A stretch of DNA of 64,000 bases from Aporrectodea caliginosa (GCA_020284085.1 JACEVL010000970.1:1-64000), one strand, 5' to 3'; positions 32,511-44,779 are shown, counted from the stretch's first letter. Notes: generated from the sequence alone by a model not told the origin. Program-made: numbers and translations.

Positions 32511-32879
32511 ATAGAACGACTGCGTTCTCTCCTCAAGTCCGTGCTTATTTCATTTCAAATAGCTCTCCGATGGCCCTCATCTTCCGGAGCTTGTGCTACG
32601 TGTCCAGAAAAGCCTAGGTTTCCGGGTTTTGGCAGAGACTGGTTTTGTTTTCTTTCTCCTTCTGATGGCCATTTTGCTGTTTAGGGAATCCTCAGGATCC
32701 TCATGGGCCAACACATGAACGAGTGAATATTGAATTAATAATACGATATTAACGTGCCATACGTAATCAACTAACTGAAGCAAAGACGGTGTTGTCCCAG
32801 TAAAGTTTTTTGTTAAGAGCATCTGCGATTGTCCAAGCCTCACTGCTACAGACGCGTATCGCGAATTCCTGTGGTGCTC

Positions 32880-33685
32880 GTTCTCGCGCAGGGTGGAAAC
32901 ATTAGATCTAAACCCTTTTGTCATTGGTGCGGATACTGTCGAGCCAAAGAACAAGGTCCGCAATCTCGGTCTTTTCCTCGACAGTGACTTGTCAATGATG
33001 TCACATATCACAGGCCTTGTGAGGACCAGCTTTGCAATCCTGAGACAGCCGAGGTCTGTTTCGCGGTCTCTCACACAGGATGTGACTCTCCATCTGGTGC
33101 AACGTTTAGTCCTGAGCCGAATCGATTACTTCAATGTCGCCTTTGCTGGCTTGCCACAGCGCAGTATCATTCGGCTGCAGGCGGTCACCAACGCTGCTGC
33201 TCGTCTGGTCTTGCGATTAAAAAACTTCGACCACATTACAACCGCGAGCTCAGTGGCTCAGAATAGGCGAGCGCATCAATTTCAAACTCTGCATCCTGGT
33301 ACATAAATGTATAAACAACTGCGCACCACACTACCTCGCAGACAACATCAGGCCACTATCAGATGATTCCAACAGGTCGCGACTGCGCTCATCAAAGTCT
33401 GCTGATGTTTTCATTCCTGCAACAAAACTAAAGCTGGCGATCGGGCCTTTCGGGTAGCTAGCCCACGTGCCTGGAACAGTCTTCCCGCAGCTATCCAGGA
33501 AATCAAAAGCTCCTATGTTTAAAAAAACAGTTAAAACTGTACTTGCTATCAAGCTCTTAGAATTTGTGCTGACAGTTGACAGTGTATACGTGTGTAAAGC
33601 ATCCTAGAAGTAGCTTGCTACTGACGACGCTCTAGAAATTGTCGTAATTACAATTACAATTACAATTACATTTACAATTACAAAA
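32880..33685 (+). mobile_element. L2/CR1-clade LINE C-terminal fragment
   Basis: The plus-strand frame 32893-33306 has N-L-G-L-F-L-D-S-D-L-S-M, SLTQDVTLHLVQRLVLSRID, F-A-G-L-P and N-A-A-A-R-L-V, the region after the RT palm in L2/CR1 elements. The frame breaks near 33306. The 3' end at 33645-33685 is an aattac repeat tail. Upstream RT domains are missing. Confidence 0.85.
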
Positions 33686-33689
33686 GTCA

Positions 33690-34112
33690 ACACATACAAC
33701 TTATACCGCTGCAGTTTGTTTTTAGCTTAGTGATAAAGCGTCAAGTGTTCTTCAATCAACCAATAAAAATTTATATAGAACCACTTCTTATTCTAGGAAA
33801 CAATGCAAGTTCTAACGATGCAAATCGACGCTTCTTCTTTTCTTTGGATCCATTTGGTACTGTTCGGCTGTCAAGATAACGTGTATTTTCTTATGCGATA
33901 CAATGCCTCCTACAGTTGTTTAAAGTACCTGACCATACTTTATCTCTCGGTCATTTACGTGATTCTGATAATTTCCATTACTATTATTATCATCAGCATA
34001 ACTCTGTCATCATTATTATCAACCTTAGAATGAGTAATAGCCTAGGAATAATAGCTATCACAGGATTGGTTCATGAGTGTTCCATAGTGTCAGTGAGAGC
34101 ATAACTTCATTG
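33690..34112. other. No gene recognised
   Basis: A+T-rich noncoding sequence with short tat/tca patches. Confidence 0.5.
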
Positions 34113-34815
34113 GCGGCACCCTGTCAAAAAAGCCCCGTCAAAACAGCCCCGTCAAAACAGCCTCGTCAAAACAGCCCCGTCAAAATAGCCGTCAAATAGC
34201 CCCATCAAAACAGCCCCGTCAAAATGGCCTCATAAAACGCCAACGATAAAGCAGTTCCACAACGGCAAACACGTTGAATGTTACTTGTAAGTAGGTCTAA
34301 TGTGTTCATTTCAACAAAATTATAACCGATACTTTAAAGAGGTCGTTCTGACACAGACTGAAGACAAGTGTAAGGTAAATAGGGAAGACCTACTTCCAAG
34401 CATCCAAGGCGAAGTACATTAAGTTAAATCGCCGGCTGCAAACTGTCATTGAAAATTATGGCGCTACTGCAATATTATTCTGTAATACCTTCGCGCAATA
34501 GCGCATAATCTTAGTATCTAGGCTCTTGCTTAAGACATCGTCATTGACTTTCTTTTTAGATGGTCAAAATTATTACCTAACTACTAGAAACTTTTTTTCG
34601 CGTTTCGTAGAAAAACATTTTACATTCCATGCTTCTAGTCTCGTTCTTTTAAATTAATAAATCTTGTTGAATATATTTTCACATTGTTTTTGGTTGAAAT
34701 GGACACATTGATTGTAACAATAAACTACATGTAATTAGCCATTGTGGAACTGCTTTGTCGTTGGCATTAACGACGGGGCTATTTTGACGGGATGTTTTAA
34801 CTGGGCTATTTTACA
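34113..34815. mobile_element. Non-autonomous DNA element with arrayed, inverted ends
   Basis: The left arm (34120-34235) is an array of about seven ccccgtcaaaacag units. The right arm (34772-34815) is the inverse, gacggggctattttgacggg. Just inside each arm the inverted similarity continues as ccaacgataaagcagttcca against ccaacgacaaagcagttcca. No transposase is visible. The target duplication is not resolved, so the superfamily is unassigned. Part of its interior (34627-34717) recurs at 35904-35994. Confidence 0.65.
34627..34717. repeat. 91-bp segment repeated at 35904-35994
   Basis: The two copies differ at about two positions. They begin ccatgctt and contain 'agtctcgttcttttaaatta'. The second copy abuts the end of the (AAT)n array. 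Confidence 0.92.
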
Positions 34816-34851
34816 TTTTGAGGTAAACGTCATGGTGGTATCCCACGCCAT

Positions 34852-34853
34852 TC

Positions 34854-34906
<53 letters not shown>
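34852..34906. repeat. (CAA)n trinucleotide repeat
   Basis: About 18 uninterrupted caa units. A frame through it encodes polyglutamine but belongs to no recognisable gene. Confidence 0.95.
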
Positions 34907-34909
34907 CTG

Positions 34910-35672
34910 CCTCCACCATTGCTACCTCCATTGTCCACTCAAAGCTCGACTATTCCAATTTCCTCTTTCTCAACCTTGAATCTACCCAACTAAAGCGTCT
35001 GCAGCTCATCCAAAACTCATTAGCCAGAGCCGTCACCAGAACGCCAAAGCATCATCATATCACTCCCATCCTCAAATCACTCCATTGGTTAAAAATCCCA
35101 GAGCGAATTCACTTCAAAGTCTTATCACTAAACTACAACTCTCTACAATACTCCCAGCCCAGATATCTTCGCGACCTCTTCACCATCCAGCCAACCCGCT
35201 CTACCAGATCTTCCTCCATTCTCACTCGCTCTCGACTTCCTGTCACTACTCATTTCAAGTTCTCCAACCGAGCAATATCCAACACTGCGCCACGTCTCTG
35301 AACGACCTACCTCCTGAATTCCGCACTTTATCGGTTCCTCAACCATCATCTCCAATCACCCACCATCATCCGCATAGAGGCTCCTCTATCCATCACCGCC
35401 AAGGCTTTCCACTCGAAACTAAAGTCTCTCCTCTTCAAGAACTCTTACCCCGACTCAACTTATCATCTACCTTCAAACTCTCGACCTAAACGACGCCCAC
35501 CTTAACAGCTACTCTGACCCCTCTGATCCTCTGGAAACCGGACTCGGACCTCCTCGGACCAACTCTTTTAGACAACCCTTCTGACTAGACGCAGCGCTCG
35601 TGAATAAGCTGGTGCCCTGCGCTTGGCTTTCGAGTGGCGCTTTAGAAGTTTGGAGATTACGATTACGATTAC
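34910..35672 (+). mobile_element. L2/CR1-like LINE C-terminal fragment with (GATTAC)n tail
   Basis: Frames read L-Q-L-I-Q-N-S-L-A-R-A-V, LKSLHWLKIPERIHFK and R-Y-L-R-D-L-F, the C-terminal region of an L2/CR1 ORF2, with frame changes. The 3' end 35592-35672 is near-identical to 24035-24115. It is followed at once by the AAT array. Confidence 0.8.
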
Positions 35673-35682
35673 AAACAACAAC

Positions 35683-35903
<221 letters not shown>

Positions 35904-36219
35904 CCATGCTTGTAGTCTCGTTCTTTTAAATTAATAAATCTTGTTGAATATATTTTCACATTGTTTTTGGTTGAAATGGACACATTGAATGTAAGCCGAG
36001 GCCGATGAAAAGGTCGCTTCAAATGAGTTCAACAATTAACGAAATTTAAAGAGGCAGGTCTTGAGCTGTCACTTGAAATTCTTGAATACCTTCTGAGTTA
36101 GTGCATGCTTCACATGATCGTGAACAGACTTTACCAACACTCACAGGTTAGCGTCGCCTTGGCTTTAGTGGAAGCTAAGTACCAGAAGACAGATGTTGCA
36201 TGAAATAATTTCAATATTT

Positions 36220-36400
36220 AAAATGTTTGCACAAGTAAGTTGCGTGTGAAACCTGTTTGTGATCGCGCAAAGTTACAAAGTGTCTCACTGAATATATAAT
36301 ATTAAACGATGAGGTTTACTTAATTAAATTTTGCTTGATTTTTGACAGAGTACGGATAGTTTCAATGTGCTGCTGTTAATATTGAGCGAAGTTAAGCAAA
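36220..36400. repeat. Dispersed repeat R3 (copy b)
   Basis: See 23790-23940. It shares 'tgatcgcgcaaagttaca' and 'gctgttaat'. Confidence 0.5.
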
Positions 36401-36428
36401 ATAAACGAATAAGAAAGAAAAACATAAG

Positions 36429-37415
36429 TTAACCCTCGGGAGACCAAGGGGAAGAGTGGTTACCATCCCCTAGGTTTTTTGCTTCGCAAACTTGTTCCAT
36501 ATGGAATATAATTTTGACATTTTAAGTAGCTGTAGGAGGTTCATTGGCGCACATTTTGAGGTAAATATCATGGTGGTATTCCACGCCATTCAAAAGTTAT
36601 AGCCGATATAGCCGAGGTACAACGGAGGGGGGCGTGGAGGGGGGGTGGATAACACCCCCTTAATTTTTCGACTAAGCGTATTCATTATTCTTCATAGAAG
36701 AGGAACAAATATATCATTCTTTAGAGGGAATGCAGGGCTTCATTTACTTGCTTAATTGTCTGCCTTTTGAAAACTGGAAGTGATCAAAATAAATAATAAT
36801 ACGCGTCATCTGTCTGAAAATGGAAGCATCACAACGTAAACCGATAATTCTCCGTAAACGTTTGTCAACAGCTACAGATTTAGAACTTATATTAGCCGAA
36901 ACAGATACTGAAGATGAACTGAGAAGCCTGTTTGCAGGAAGCATTCGCACAAAACATCAAATACTTCCAATAACTGCAAGGACCACCGACATATTTGACG
37001 GCCGTGAACAATAACGAAAGTCTTGTTTCATGTTGCCTTTAGATTTCGCTGTACCTAACACAGAATATGGACTAGTTTGTAGGCTATTGCTACAAATGAA
37101 GCATCATTATATTTATAATGTTCTTGGATACATAGATCAGTTTCAAAACACACAGAATTTTATATTTGTTTATCCAACAAGTACAATGTACGCAATAATA
37201 TAAAATATCGCAAATTATGATCGGTTCAGTTGTTAAAATTTTCGAGGCGCATTCACATAATTGACAACTAAATATACCATTTTGTTCATAAATGAATGCT
37301 GAATCAAATGCTTGATATGATACGTGAAACCAAACACGAAATCCGAGGGGTAGTGGTAGCCACGCCCGCCCCCTGGTTGCCGATGTCACGAAAAACTTGG
37401 TAGCCTGAAGGTTAA
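36429..37415. mobile_element. PiggyBac-type element flanked by TTAA
   Basis: The segment 36433-37411 (979 bp) is bounded by TTAA on both sides (36429-36432, 37412-37415). Its ends are inverted: ccctcgggagaccaag against ccttcaggctaccaag. TTAA targets with ends beginning CCY are diagnostic of piggyBac. A short plus-strand frame at 36820-37014 (acidic E-T-D-T-E-D-E-L stretch) could be the N-terminus of a transposase. The rest is lost. A 45-bp internal piece (about 36550-36595) is also found at 34811-34855, so a second fragment of the family is present. Confidence 0.8.
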
Positions 37416-37995
37416 GGGTGTTAAGTCAACGTATTATACTGCATACAAACTACACGTATATGATCAATATAAATTCACACATGGATCATGTAGGTCTATG
37501 CGGGTTCAATAAATGCAGGAATGGCAGCAGCTATGCGTTATAAGCAGCTGCATGGTAACAGAGTAGCCTCTTGAGCGCCTGAATGTTTACGTGCACTATG
37601 TAATGCATGCATCGGCCAGCATGTAACAAGCAGTCACATCTTAAAATGTAATTGGATCCCAGCTAGTGATATATGCCAAGTAGTTTGGCAACGCATGAAC
37701 GGTTGCTAGCAATGATGAAACGAGTGTTATAGACGCTGTTAGGCCTACTGTTAACTATGCATATGAGCCTACGTTTAGTGCCATCAAAGTTTTTCTGTGA
37801 TGGTTTAAAATGAAAGATCTTACAGTTGTTTCTAGAGCCTTATCCCTTGATATACCTGCATGCACTGAGCAATAGTCATCAATTTTAGGCAATTGAATAC
37901 AATCGCAATTTTAGACAATTGAATACAATCGCATACCGATTCTTTAGGAATAATTCAAAAAGACAAAAACAATTTTAGTAGCTACTAGCAACAGA
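37416..37995. other. Spacer and 3' flank of array gene 3
   Basis: Mostly featureless. At 37886-37935 a 'ttttaggcaattgaatacaa' word is tandemly duplicated. This corresponds to the 'acagttgaataccattcg' part of the gene 2 3' flank, so some of the array flank survives here. Confidence 0.5.
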
Positions 37996-40888
37996 TCATA
38001 ATAAGATTCCTGCATTATTTTGAATTTTGCGAAGTTTTTGTAGAAGAAACCGGCGAATGATGTTTTCAAACGGAAAATTGCTCTTCACGGAAGAAAATTC
38101 AGCCAATGCTTCTGCAAACGGATGATCAAAATCGATACAACATCTGAGTTTCAAATACCTTGCAAGAAAATGTCTTCCAAGAAAATAGTGACATTTGACA
38201 GAGTAACTATGCACAAGAGAACATGAAAGCGAATATTTCCCAGGGTAGACGCATCCAGCAAATACAAGTTCAAACGTTGAATCGTGTGTTACCTTGAATT
38301 TCTTCATATCGCCATTAAGAGGTGATAAATAATAAAAGAGTGTGTGAAAGCCAAGCAAAGATTGTACATCTCCATCAAAAAAAGAGTCAAACGGTGGCAA
38401 CAACAAAACATTCGCAAATGCAAACTCCTTCAAGTCGCTCTGCATATTAGGCTTCTGCAGAATTCGTTCACATAAATCCACCACTTTATCGTATTGGTAA
38501 CATTTGTAAAGGTAAAAAGCACGATAACACTCAACTGTGCTACACTGGCTGTCGCAGTCTTCGCGAAACCCATTATAGAATGATGTCATATTTTCTAAAG
38601 CATATTCCATTAGAGCATTAATTATCTTTTCTTTGACAATCAAGGGATCCACATTTTCTGCCAATGAAGCTGTTCTGCGATAGACACACTTTCTGATTGC
38701 ATTGAAGCAACTACTTGATTGCATCGATGAACAGAACTTTTGCTTTGTTAAAATCAGCAGAAGCTGGTCTAAGGGCAATGATGATGAAGGCAGATCAGGA
38801 TCTGGTTGTAACTGCTTGGATATTCTTTCGGTGGATATGACTGTCAAATGGTAAGCAAACACTTCTGCCGTTACACGTAGATCAAGATCAATCTGCCTCC
38901 CACTAAAATTCGTATATTCCGTGAACCTCTTGCAAAGCAGACAAAATCCAACGATTCTAACAACATCGTCAATAAAGAACAAACAACCTGCATTCAATGT
39001 TTCATAGTTCATGTTGGTCGTTTGATTCATCAAACTTGCTGAGCAGAGGTCTATTACTCTTTTGTACTCTGACTTTGCAAAATGGAGCGCAGCCAGGTAG
39101 ACCAAGGCTAAAGGAGCAATGATATTAGATTGAGAATCATCACATTGCAAAGCCCATCTAAGATGCTCTTTTGACATTATAGACAATAATTGAAACTGTG
39201 AACGGCTAGTTAATCCCGTTAAATGTTTCATAAAATCCTCTGCTCGAAAATATAGAAACTGACTTGCTTCGGCTGTGAATGGTTTAGGAAATTTATGATA
39301 GTGACACCTTACGAGTTTAGGCTTCAAAGGAATTCCTTTGAGAAATTCAACAAATAGGTCGCTCTGCCATGACATTTCTCCATAGCATAAACTGTATGCA
39401 GCATTCAAACTGTACAGTGCTGTGTCAACGTAAGTGAGACACCAAACGTTCTCCGGTATTGGCCGTATCCCATGTAGGCATTCTGTAGCATAATTATGTT
39501 AACAAAGAACGGTTTCTTGCTAAACAGCAACTCCTTAAAACATGTCCTAGTTCTGGTTTTAGTTCGGATTTTATTTCGTGACGAATAGCAGCATTACAAT
39601 GTGTAAATGTTAGCCCAAAGGCACATTCCAAAGACATGGCTATCTCCTCATTTTTGTTATCAGTACGGCGTTGTGTACAATCCACAAAACGTGGTATCCT
39701 TCTTATTGCTCTTTCAAATTCGCAAGGTATTGTCAGGATGTAATTTTCCACTAACCAACGGCAAAGAATGCCAGAATTGCGGAATTCGTTTAGTTTTCTT
39801 TCAATCTCGTTAAGCACTGTCGCGTTGGAGCTTGCACAAAATATATTTGCTTCAGGAATAAAGTAGTTCTGAAAGTGCTGTATCCTTAGCCATTCTGAAA
39901 GCTTTTTAAACAACTCACAACAGATCGCAATGATATAACAGGATTTCCACCATTCTGGTGGCATTTCTTCACAAGTCCATAACATCAGCGTCTTTAAATG
40001 ATACGAACACAGAACCTCATCTTCCTTTGCACAATCCTTTTGTATCAATTCTTTCTTTGCGAAGAATCTCAGCAAATGATAAACAATCTGCTGAATTGGA
40101 GTCCAACTTCGAAGTAAAATTACTTCCGCGACTGAGAAGGAAAATCTCCACTGTTCGTCATCGCTTCTAGAAGCTCGATGCTGAACGTATACAACATGAC
40201 AACCGCGTTGTACAACTTCGGAAATTGTATCAACGGCCGGCCATCCGTAAGCTCTTGGCCGTTTCGGCCAATTTTGGGCTTCTTTCGGCCACTGAGGGCA
40301 CCACACGCTATAAACGGTATCTTGCTCAGAACGTCTTCTCCCGGGATCAGTTTGACATCTAATTGATGGACCTCTCACAGTATTTCGGCGATAACTAAAA
40401 CCACTATAATCCCATGTGACTAAATTAGCTGCAGCAGTATCCATATCAAACTTAAAGTATCTGTTTGGGAAAGTGCTATGGATGAATTCCTATTTTTTGC
40501 ATTTCCAATTGTAATTCATTTCCCCCAAAATTCGAAGTCGCACAAAACCTGGATAACTGTGATATGGCTCAATCTTATAGCACATGCTTTCATCGGCTAA
40601 TCGACTCACATCATTTGGAAAAACTGGAAAGTCCTCTATGACGGCCAACTGATAAGCCTGGTATACTAGTACATCAACGTCGTCGATGCATGGATTGATC
40701 GGTCGGATATAGAACTCCTGACTGCTGCCACAATACGCTGCATACGTTATTGGCTCACTGCCTAAGGTCGTGATTGGGAAGCATATGCTATCATAAACAT
40801 CAGCATTGGGTCTTGGAAGCAACTGACATGTATGAACAATGAAATCAGATGTGATTTCATCTCTCCAATTAGCTTCGTATTCCATCAT
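37996..40888 (-). pseudogene. Mab-21/cGAS-like array gene 3, disabled
   Basis: The copy is collinear with genes 1, 2 and 4 from ATG at 40888 to the stop at 37996. It holds CGSSQEF (GS motif), a D-D-V-D-V-L-V acidic pair, a third acid before VWCPQWP, GWPAVD, WRFSFSVAE, YHLKTLMLWTCEE, YFIPEANI and both C-terminal helical modules. Two lesions break it: an in-frame TAG at 40490-40492, where the paralogues have the Tyr of K-K-Y-E-F, and a frameshift between about 39470 and 39495, just before the IPENVW block. Either alone removes the C-terminal half. Otherwise it is well preserved, so the loss is recent or, less likely, reflects assembly error, readthrough or an unusual splice. The start again follows an AG (tctttaag-g-ATG). 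Confidence 0.85.
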
Positions 40889-41225
40889 CCTTAAAGACAA
40901 TAATAAGAATTCCTTTCTGAATCACATCATCCTACTTCATTGAAACCATCATTTCAACATCATCATCGTCATCATTATAGTATTTATTATCGTCGTCACG
41001 ACCATAATTGTATCACAAACTGTGGTCGTAATAGCCCTTAATGCCTCGACTCTGGCACCTCCGTATCGTTGGAGCAAAAGTGGTTATAACTAATGAAACT
41101 TTTAAGGCGGTGCATCGGTAGAGCTGCGCGAAATTAGTTTTGGTGGTTCTTAGTACTTATGGCCATGTCTAATTCTATGTAACGGGTTGCGGTCTGCCAT
41201 CGCGATTGTTAATAAACGAATTACA
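40889..41225. other. 5' region of gene 3 and spacer
   Basis: The first 150 bp carries catcatc/cgtcgtcac words resembling the upstream region of gene 1. No promoter element can be supported. Confidence 0.4.
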
Positions 41226-42150
41226 TGTATAATGAAGTTATTATTAGCCGTTTATTGATTCAACAACAGCACAATTAATTAACAATCAGTCATTTAAAAC
41301 AGGTTTATCTGCTGATGCCGTCAACAGGACAGCCCTAAAGGATAAAATAATCCGCTATTGCAGGGCTGCCCCTTTTCCACGTTACATTTACTGATGGCAA
41401 GACGATTTTTATGATCATATGCTTATACAAAAATTAAACTTAAATAACAATGTTATGGCTAAATCATAGCCAAACAACTAAATAACAAAACATTGCAGTA
41501 GGCCTACACCATTTAAAACAAACAAACAAAATCAAAGCAAAACAGATTATAATGTTCACAGTTATATTTCGTAAACAATCTTAACTACAGGTACAATCTA
41601 TCGAGTCATATTCTTTTACGTGTTCAAGAGATAATGTTTCAGTTGAGCTTTAAATTGAGCCATGTGTAATATGTTTATTAAATTTGGAGGAAGAGAATCC
41701 CAAAGTGGTGGACCTGAGCATTTAATTAAGAACTGCTTAGTCCTGGTTCGTGCATCTGAGGTTCGATATTTACAGGATGCTCTAGTATCATGTCCATTGT
41801 CCATGGATAGCAACACCCTTAAGGAAGTATTTATCAAACAGTGATGGAAGAAGCCCATAATGATAACAGTACATGAATAGTCCAATTTGATATTTTGTAA
41901 TGTCATTCAATTTTAGAATATTGTGCTCTTTAAATATTAATTTTGTACTATCAGACCATCCCAGTAAGCAAGTCACACGTATGGCACGTTTATGGAGAGT
42001 CTCAAGGCGTTTTAATCTAGAGGAGTAGTTTGAGCCCCAGCAGATATTACAGTATGATAAGTAAGGACAAAACAGCGTGTAGTATAATTGTCGGAGAACA
42101 GGTTCAGTGTTTACTAGTGTTTTTGTATCTGCCCGAGCATAGTTCACTGC
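41226..42150 (-). mobile_element. CR1-like LINE 3' part (C-terminus plus 3' UTR)
   Basis: The minus-strand frame 42147-41788 shows LYYTLFCPYLSYCNICWG and R-L-E-T-L-H-K-R-A-I-R-V. After a frame change comes S-G-P-P-L-W-D-S-L-P (41906-41616), the end of a CR1/Jockey-group ORF2. The 3' UTR continues to about 41226 with ttgaatcaataaacggctaa at its end. It is 5'-truncated right beside the decayed Mab-21 3' end at 42190. Confidence 0.85.
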
Positions 42151-42189
42151 ATAAAGACAAAACTCTAAATAACATTAAAAACACTTTTA

Positions 42190-42376
42190 ACGTATTGGAA
42201 ATAGGCCTACTTACGACGATTTTACAGAAAAACCTACGAATTGTGTATTCAAACGGAAGATCTCTCTTCATGCTTGTGTTCGTGAATGACAAGAGTAGGC
42301 TATATAAATCGCTCGAGTTTCAAATATCTCTCAAATATCTCTCAAGAAAATAGTGACATTTATTGGGGAAACCAAT
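42190..42376 (-). pseudogene. Decayed 3' end of a Mab-21-like array gene
   Basis: The minus strand encodes P-F-E-Y-T-I-R-R-F-F-C-K, the counterpart of P-F-E-H-I-I-R-R-F-L-L-Q near the C-terminus of the array proteins. The DNA also matches gene 3 through ttcaaacggaaga, 'gagtttcaaatat' and 'caagaaaatagtgacattta'. Only the last 60 or so codons survive. The CR1 insertion lies on its 3' side. Confidence 0.8.
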
Positions 42377-42836
42377 TAAGGGGCCGTCCATAAAGTACGT
42401 CACGCTATTTTTGACCATTTTTACCCCCTCCCTCCGCCCCTGTCACAAACTGTCACAAAACTCGAACCCCCCCTAAAGTACGTCACACTTTCGAACAGTG
42501 ATTAAATAATAAAAAGGAAACAAGGCTATACATAAACAAGGCTTCGCAACAGCATTATTACTAGCGCTCCTAGCGAGAGGAACCGTGAACAACACATTCA
42601 GGAGATATGCATTTCATGCTATTTTGACATAAAACTAATTAAAATGTTTCTGAAAATTTTTGAAAATTATTTTTAAAGCTATGAAATTCTACTAAAAAAT
42701 AAAAATAAATTATAAATAAAATATATAAAAAATGTGTGACGTCACGCATGGCCTGACCCCCTCCCCCTGTCACAAACTGTCACACTTTCTTAAACCCTCC
42801 CCCTGGAGCGTGACGTACTTTATGGACGGCCCCTAA
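42377..42836. mobile_element. MITE with 28-bp perfect inverted ends, TAA duplication (Harbinger-like)
   Basis: The element 42380-42833 (454 bp) begins with a block containing ggggccgtccataaagtacg (28 bp including the next acgtcacgct part), repeated exactly in inverse at the right end. It is flanked by TAA (42377-42379, 42834-42836). A 3-bp TAA/TTA duplication suggests PIF/Harbinger. tgtcacaaactgtcaca words lie inside both ends. There is no coding capacity. Confidence 0.85.
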
Positions 42837-43065
42837 GAGTATGATAGTAGATTTTTACGACAGTACATTGTTGTCTATTTGGTTTTTTCAATAACCATTG
42901 CTTTGGTATTCCCTGCGCTGATTATATATTTGGTTGAATCTTCTATTGGTTTAATCGGTTTGTTTGGTAATATCCTGTAGTTCTGTTCCTCCTCTAGTGA
43001 AGAGGCCAATGTTGTAAGAAATTTTAAGATCATTTACCAGTCCATTTAGGCTTGGTGCTTTCGGT
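42837..43065 (-). mobile_element. LINE RT fragment in a duplicated block
   Basis: The minus-strand frame reads G-L-V-N-D-L-K-I-S-Y-N-I-G-L-F, then T-E-L-Q-D-I-T-K. It is paralogous to G-L-A-N-N-L-Q-F-A-D-D-I-G-L-F at 59400-59560, an RT active-site block (F-A-D-D). Here the FADD box itself has decayed to I-S-Y-N. Confidence 0.7.
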
Positions 43066-43069
43066 TCTA

Positions 43070-43752
43070 GGACGATTGGTCATACGACGATAGGTCATAT
43101 GAACGATTGGTCATAGGGCTTATTGGTCATAGGATTATTGGTCATATGCCGCTAATAAACCGACATACTTAGTTGTAGTCGTTAGTTATGGACATTCTTA
43201 GTTTTAAGCTTAACACACTGAACACAAAATTAGCAGCAATTATGGACATTCATCGTTTTTACACAAATTCAATCAGTGCCAATCAAGAAACTTATTAGGA
43301 TAATTACTTATACAGGGATCAACTCACTTCAAAGAACTTAACGTTCGGTGGAAATAATGAACGTTTTACCCGTATGTAACGCAAGTATGAAAGGCATCAA
43401 TTAGGGACATTCATCGTTTTTAGACAAATACAATCAGTGCCACTGGCGTTGATCAACCGAGCGTCAAGCGGTATCGCATCCTGAAAGATCGTGTCATGCG
43501 GGCAGTGGAAACATACGGGAAAACCGACATTCTCATAATTCTGCGTTCCTTGTCTCATGTTTCATTCAAGTAGTGAAAAATATGTTGACGTTCCAGTAAA
43601 TGGTTTTCATTTTTTTAGACACTTCTCTGTTTTAGCCTTCGATAGCCTTCGATAGTCCCATCGCCGATAGGACCTATGACCGACAGGCCCTATGACCCAT
43701 ATGACCTATGACCGGTAGGCCCTATGACCAATAGTCCTATGACCAATCGTCC
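43070..43752. mobile_element. Inverted-repeat element with arrayed ggtcata words
   Basis: The left end ggacgattggtcata and the right end tatgaccaatcgtcc are inverse. Each end holds several variants of (g)acgattggtcata/ggtcatagg spaced 15-20 bp apart (43070-43150; 43665-43752). A 37-bp internal word is repeated (about 43242-43280 and 43405-43442). I see no transposase. The target duplication is unclear. Confidence 0.75.
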
Positions 43753-43793
43753 GGATACCGTGTTTTCATTACTTCTAAGGTTAGGTTAACCCG

Positions 43794-43917
43794 GTGTGGC
43801 GATAAGATGCACTGCATGAATAATAACACCAACGTCCAACAAACATATCCTTAATGTGTGGCGATAAGATGCATTGCATGAATAATAACACCAACGTCCA
43901 ACAAACATATCCTTACC
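43794..43917. repeat. Tandem duplication, 62-bp unit
   Basis: gtgtggcgataagatgca starts at 43794 and again at 43856. The copies are nearly identical, so the duplication is recent. Confidence 0.9.
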
Positions 43918-44712
43918 GTCTTCCTAAATATGCCGACGATAGCTACTTGCTGATTCCTGCTTCCTGCATTGACAGCACTCTTTCTGAACTTGATCATATC
44001 TCTCAGTGGGCATCCATTAGCAATCTTAAATTAAACCATGCTAAGACCAGAGAAATGATAATTAGACGACCGAGGTCCAAAGCTATTGCCCTCCCCTCCT
44101 TCATCCCTGGCATCGAGCGGGTCCAGGAGATGGTTATTTTGGGTGTCACTATCTCTGATCGGATTGGCTTTGGGGCACACATTGACAAAATATGCTGCAA
44201 AGCCCGACAATCCATGTTCGCGCTACGTGTTTTGGTCGCCCACGGTCTCCACGGTCAACGTCTCTTTGACGTTGTTAGAGCTACTACCCTCGCACGGCTA
44301 CTTTATGCCTCCCCTGTTTGGTGGGGATTTGCCACTGTAGGGGAGCGTAAATGACTTAACGGTATTCTGAGAAAATTGACCCGTTTAGGCTTCCTCCCTG
44401 CCGATTTTCCTAGTTTCGACAAACACTGTGCTAGAGCTGATTCTACTCTTTTTCGTTCAATTATCTCAAATCCTTGTCACGTCCTTCACGACCTCCTCCC
44501 TCCCCGTAAGGTCACTCCATACAATACGCGACCCAGACCACATGATCTCACCCTACCTAGAATTGATGCCTTTGCAAAAAGAAGTTTTATTATGAGAATG
44601 TTATATGACTTTGCATAAATGTTTGTATTATTTATTTCTTCTGTAAGCTACTGTGCGTTTGCTGGTAGTCAATTAAAGAATATTCTTACTTTCTTACTTA
44701 CTTACTTTAATA
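43905..44712 (+). mobile_element. Jockey-superfamily LINE C-terminal half with (TTAC)n tail
   Basis: The plus strand has YADDSYLLIP (RT active site), I-S-Q-W-A...N-L-K-L-N-H-A-K-T, V-I-L-G-V-T-I-S-D, then Y-A-S-P-V-W-W-G. A stop near 44352 interrupts the frame, which continues as R-K-L-T-R-L-G-F-L-P and L-P-R-I-D-A-F-A-K-R-S-F-I-M. The 3' tail is ttac repeats at 44685-44710. The N-terminal RT motifs are missing. Confidence 0.88.
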
Positions 44713-44779
44713 GTTTCGTGCGTCGGGAAATAATGAGACTAGGACTCAGTGATTCTCGTGATGAGGAAAGAAGCACGGA

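Noticed and set aside
34742..34993. Polyglutamine frame
   Set aside because: Arises from the CAA repeat bridging a DNA element and a LINE fragment. No host gene is seen.
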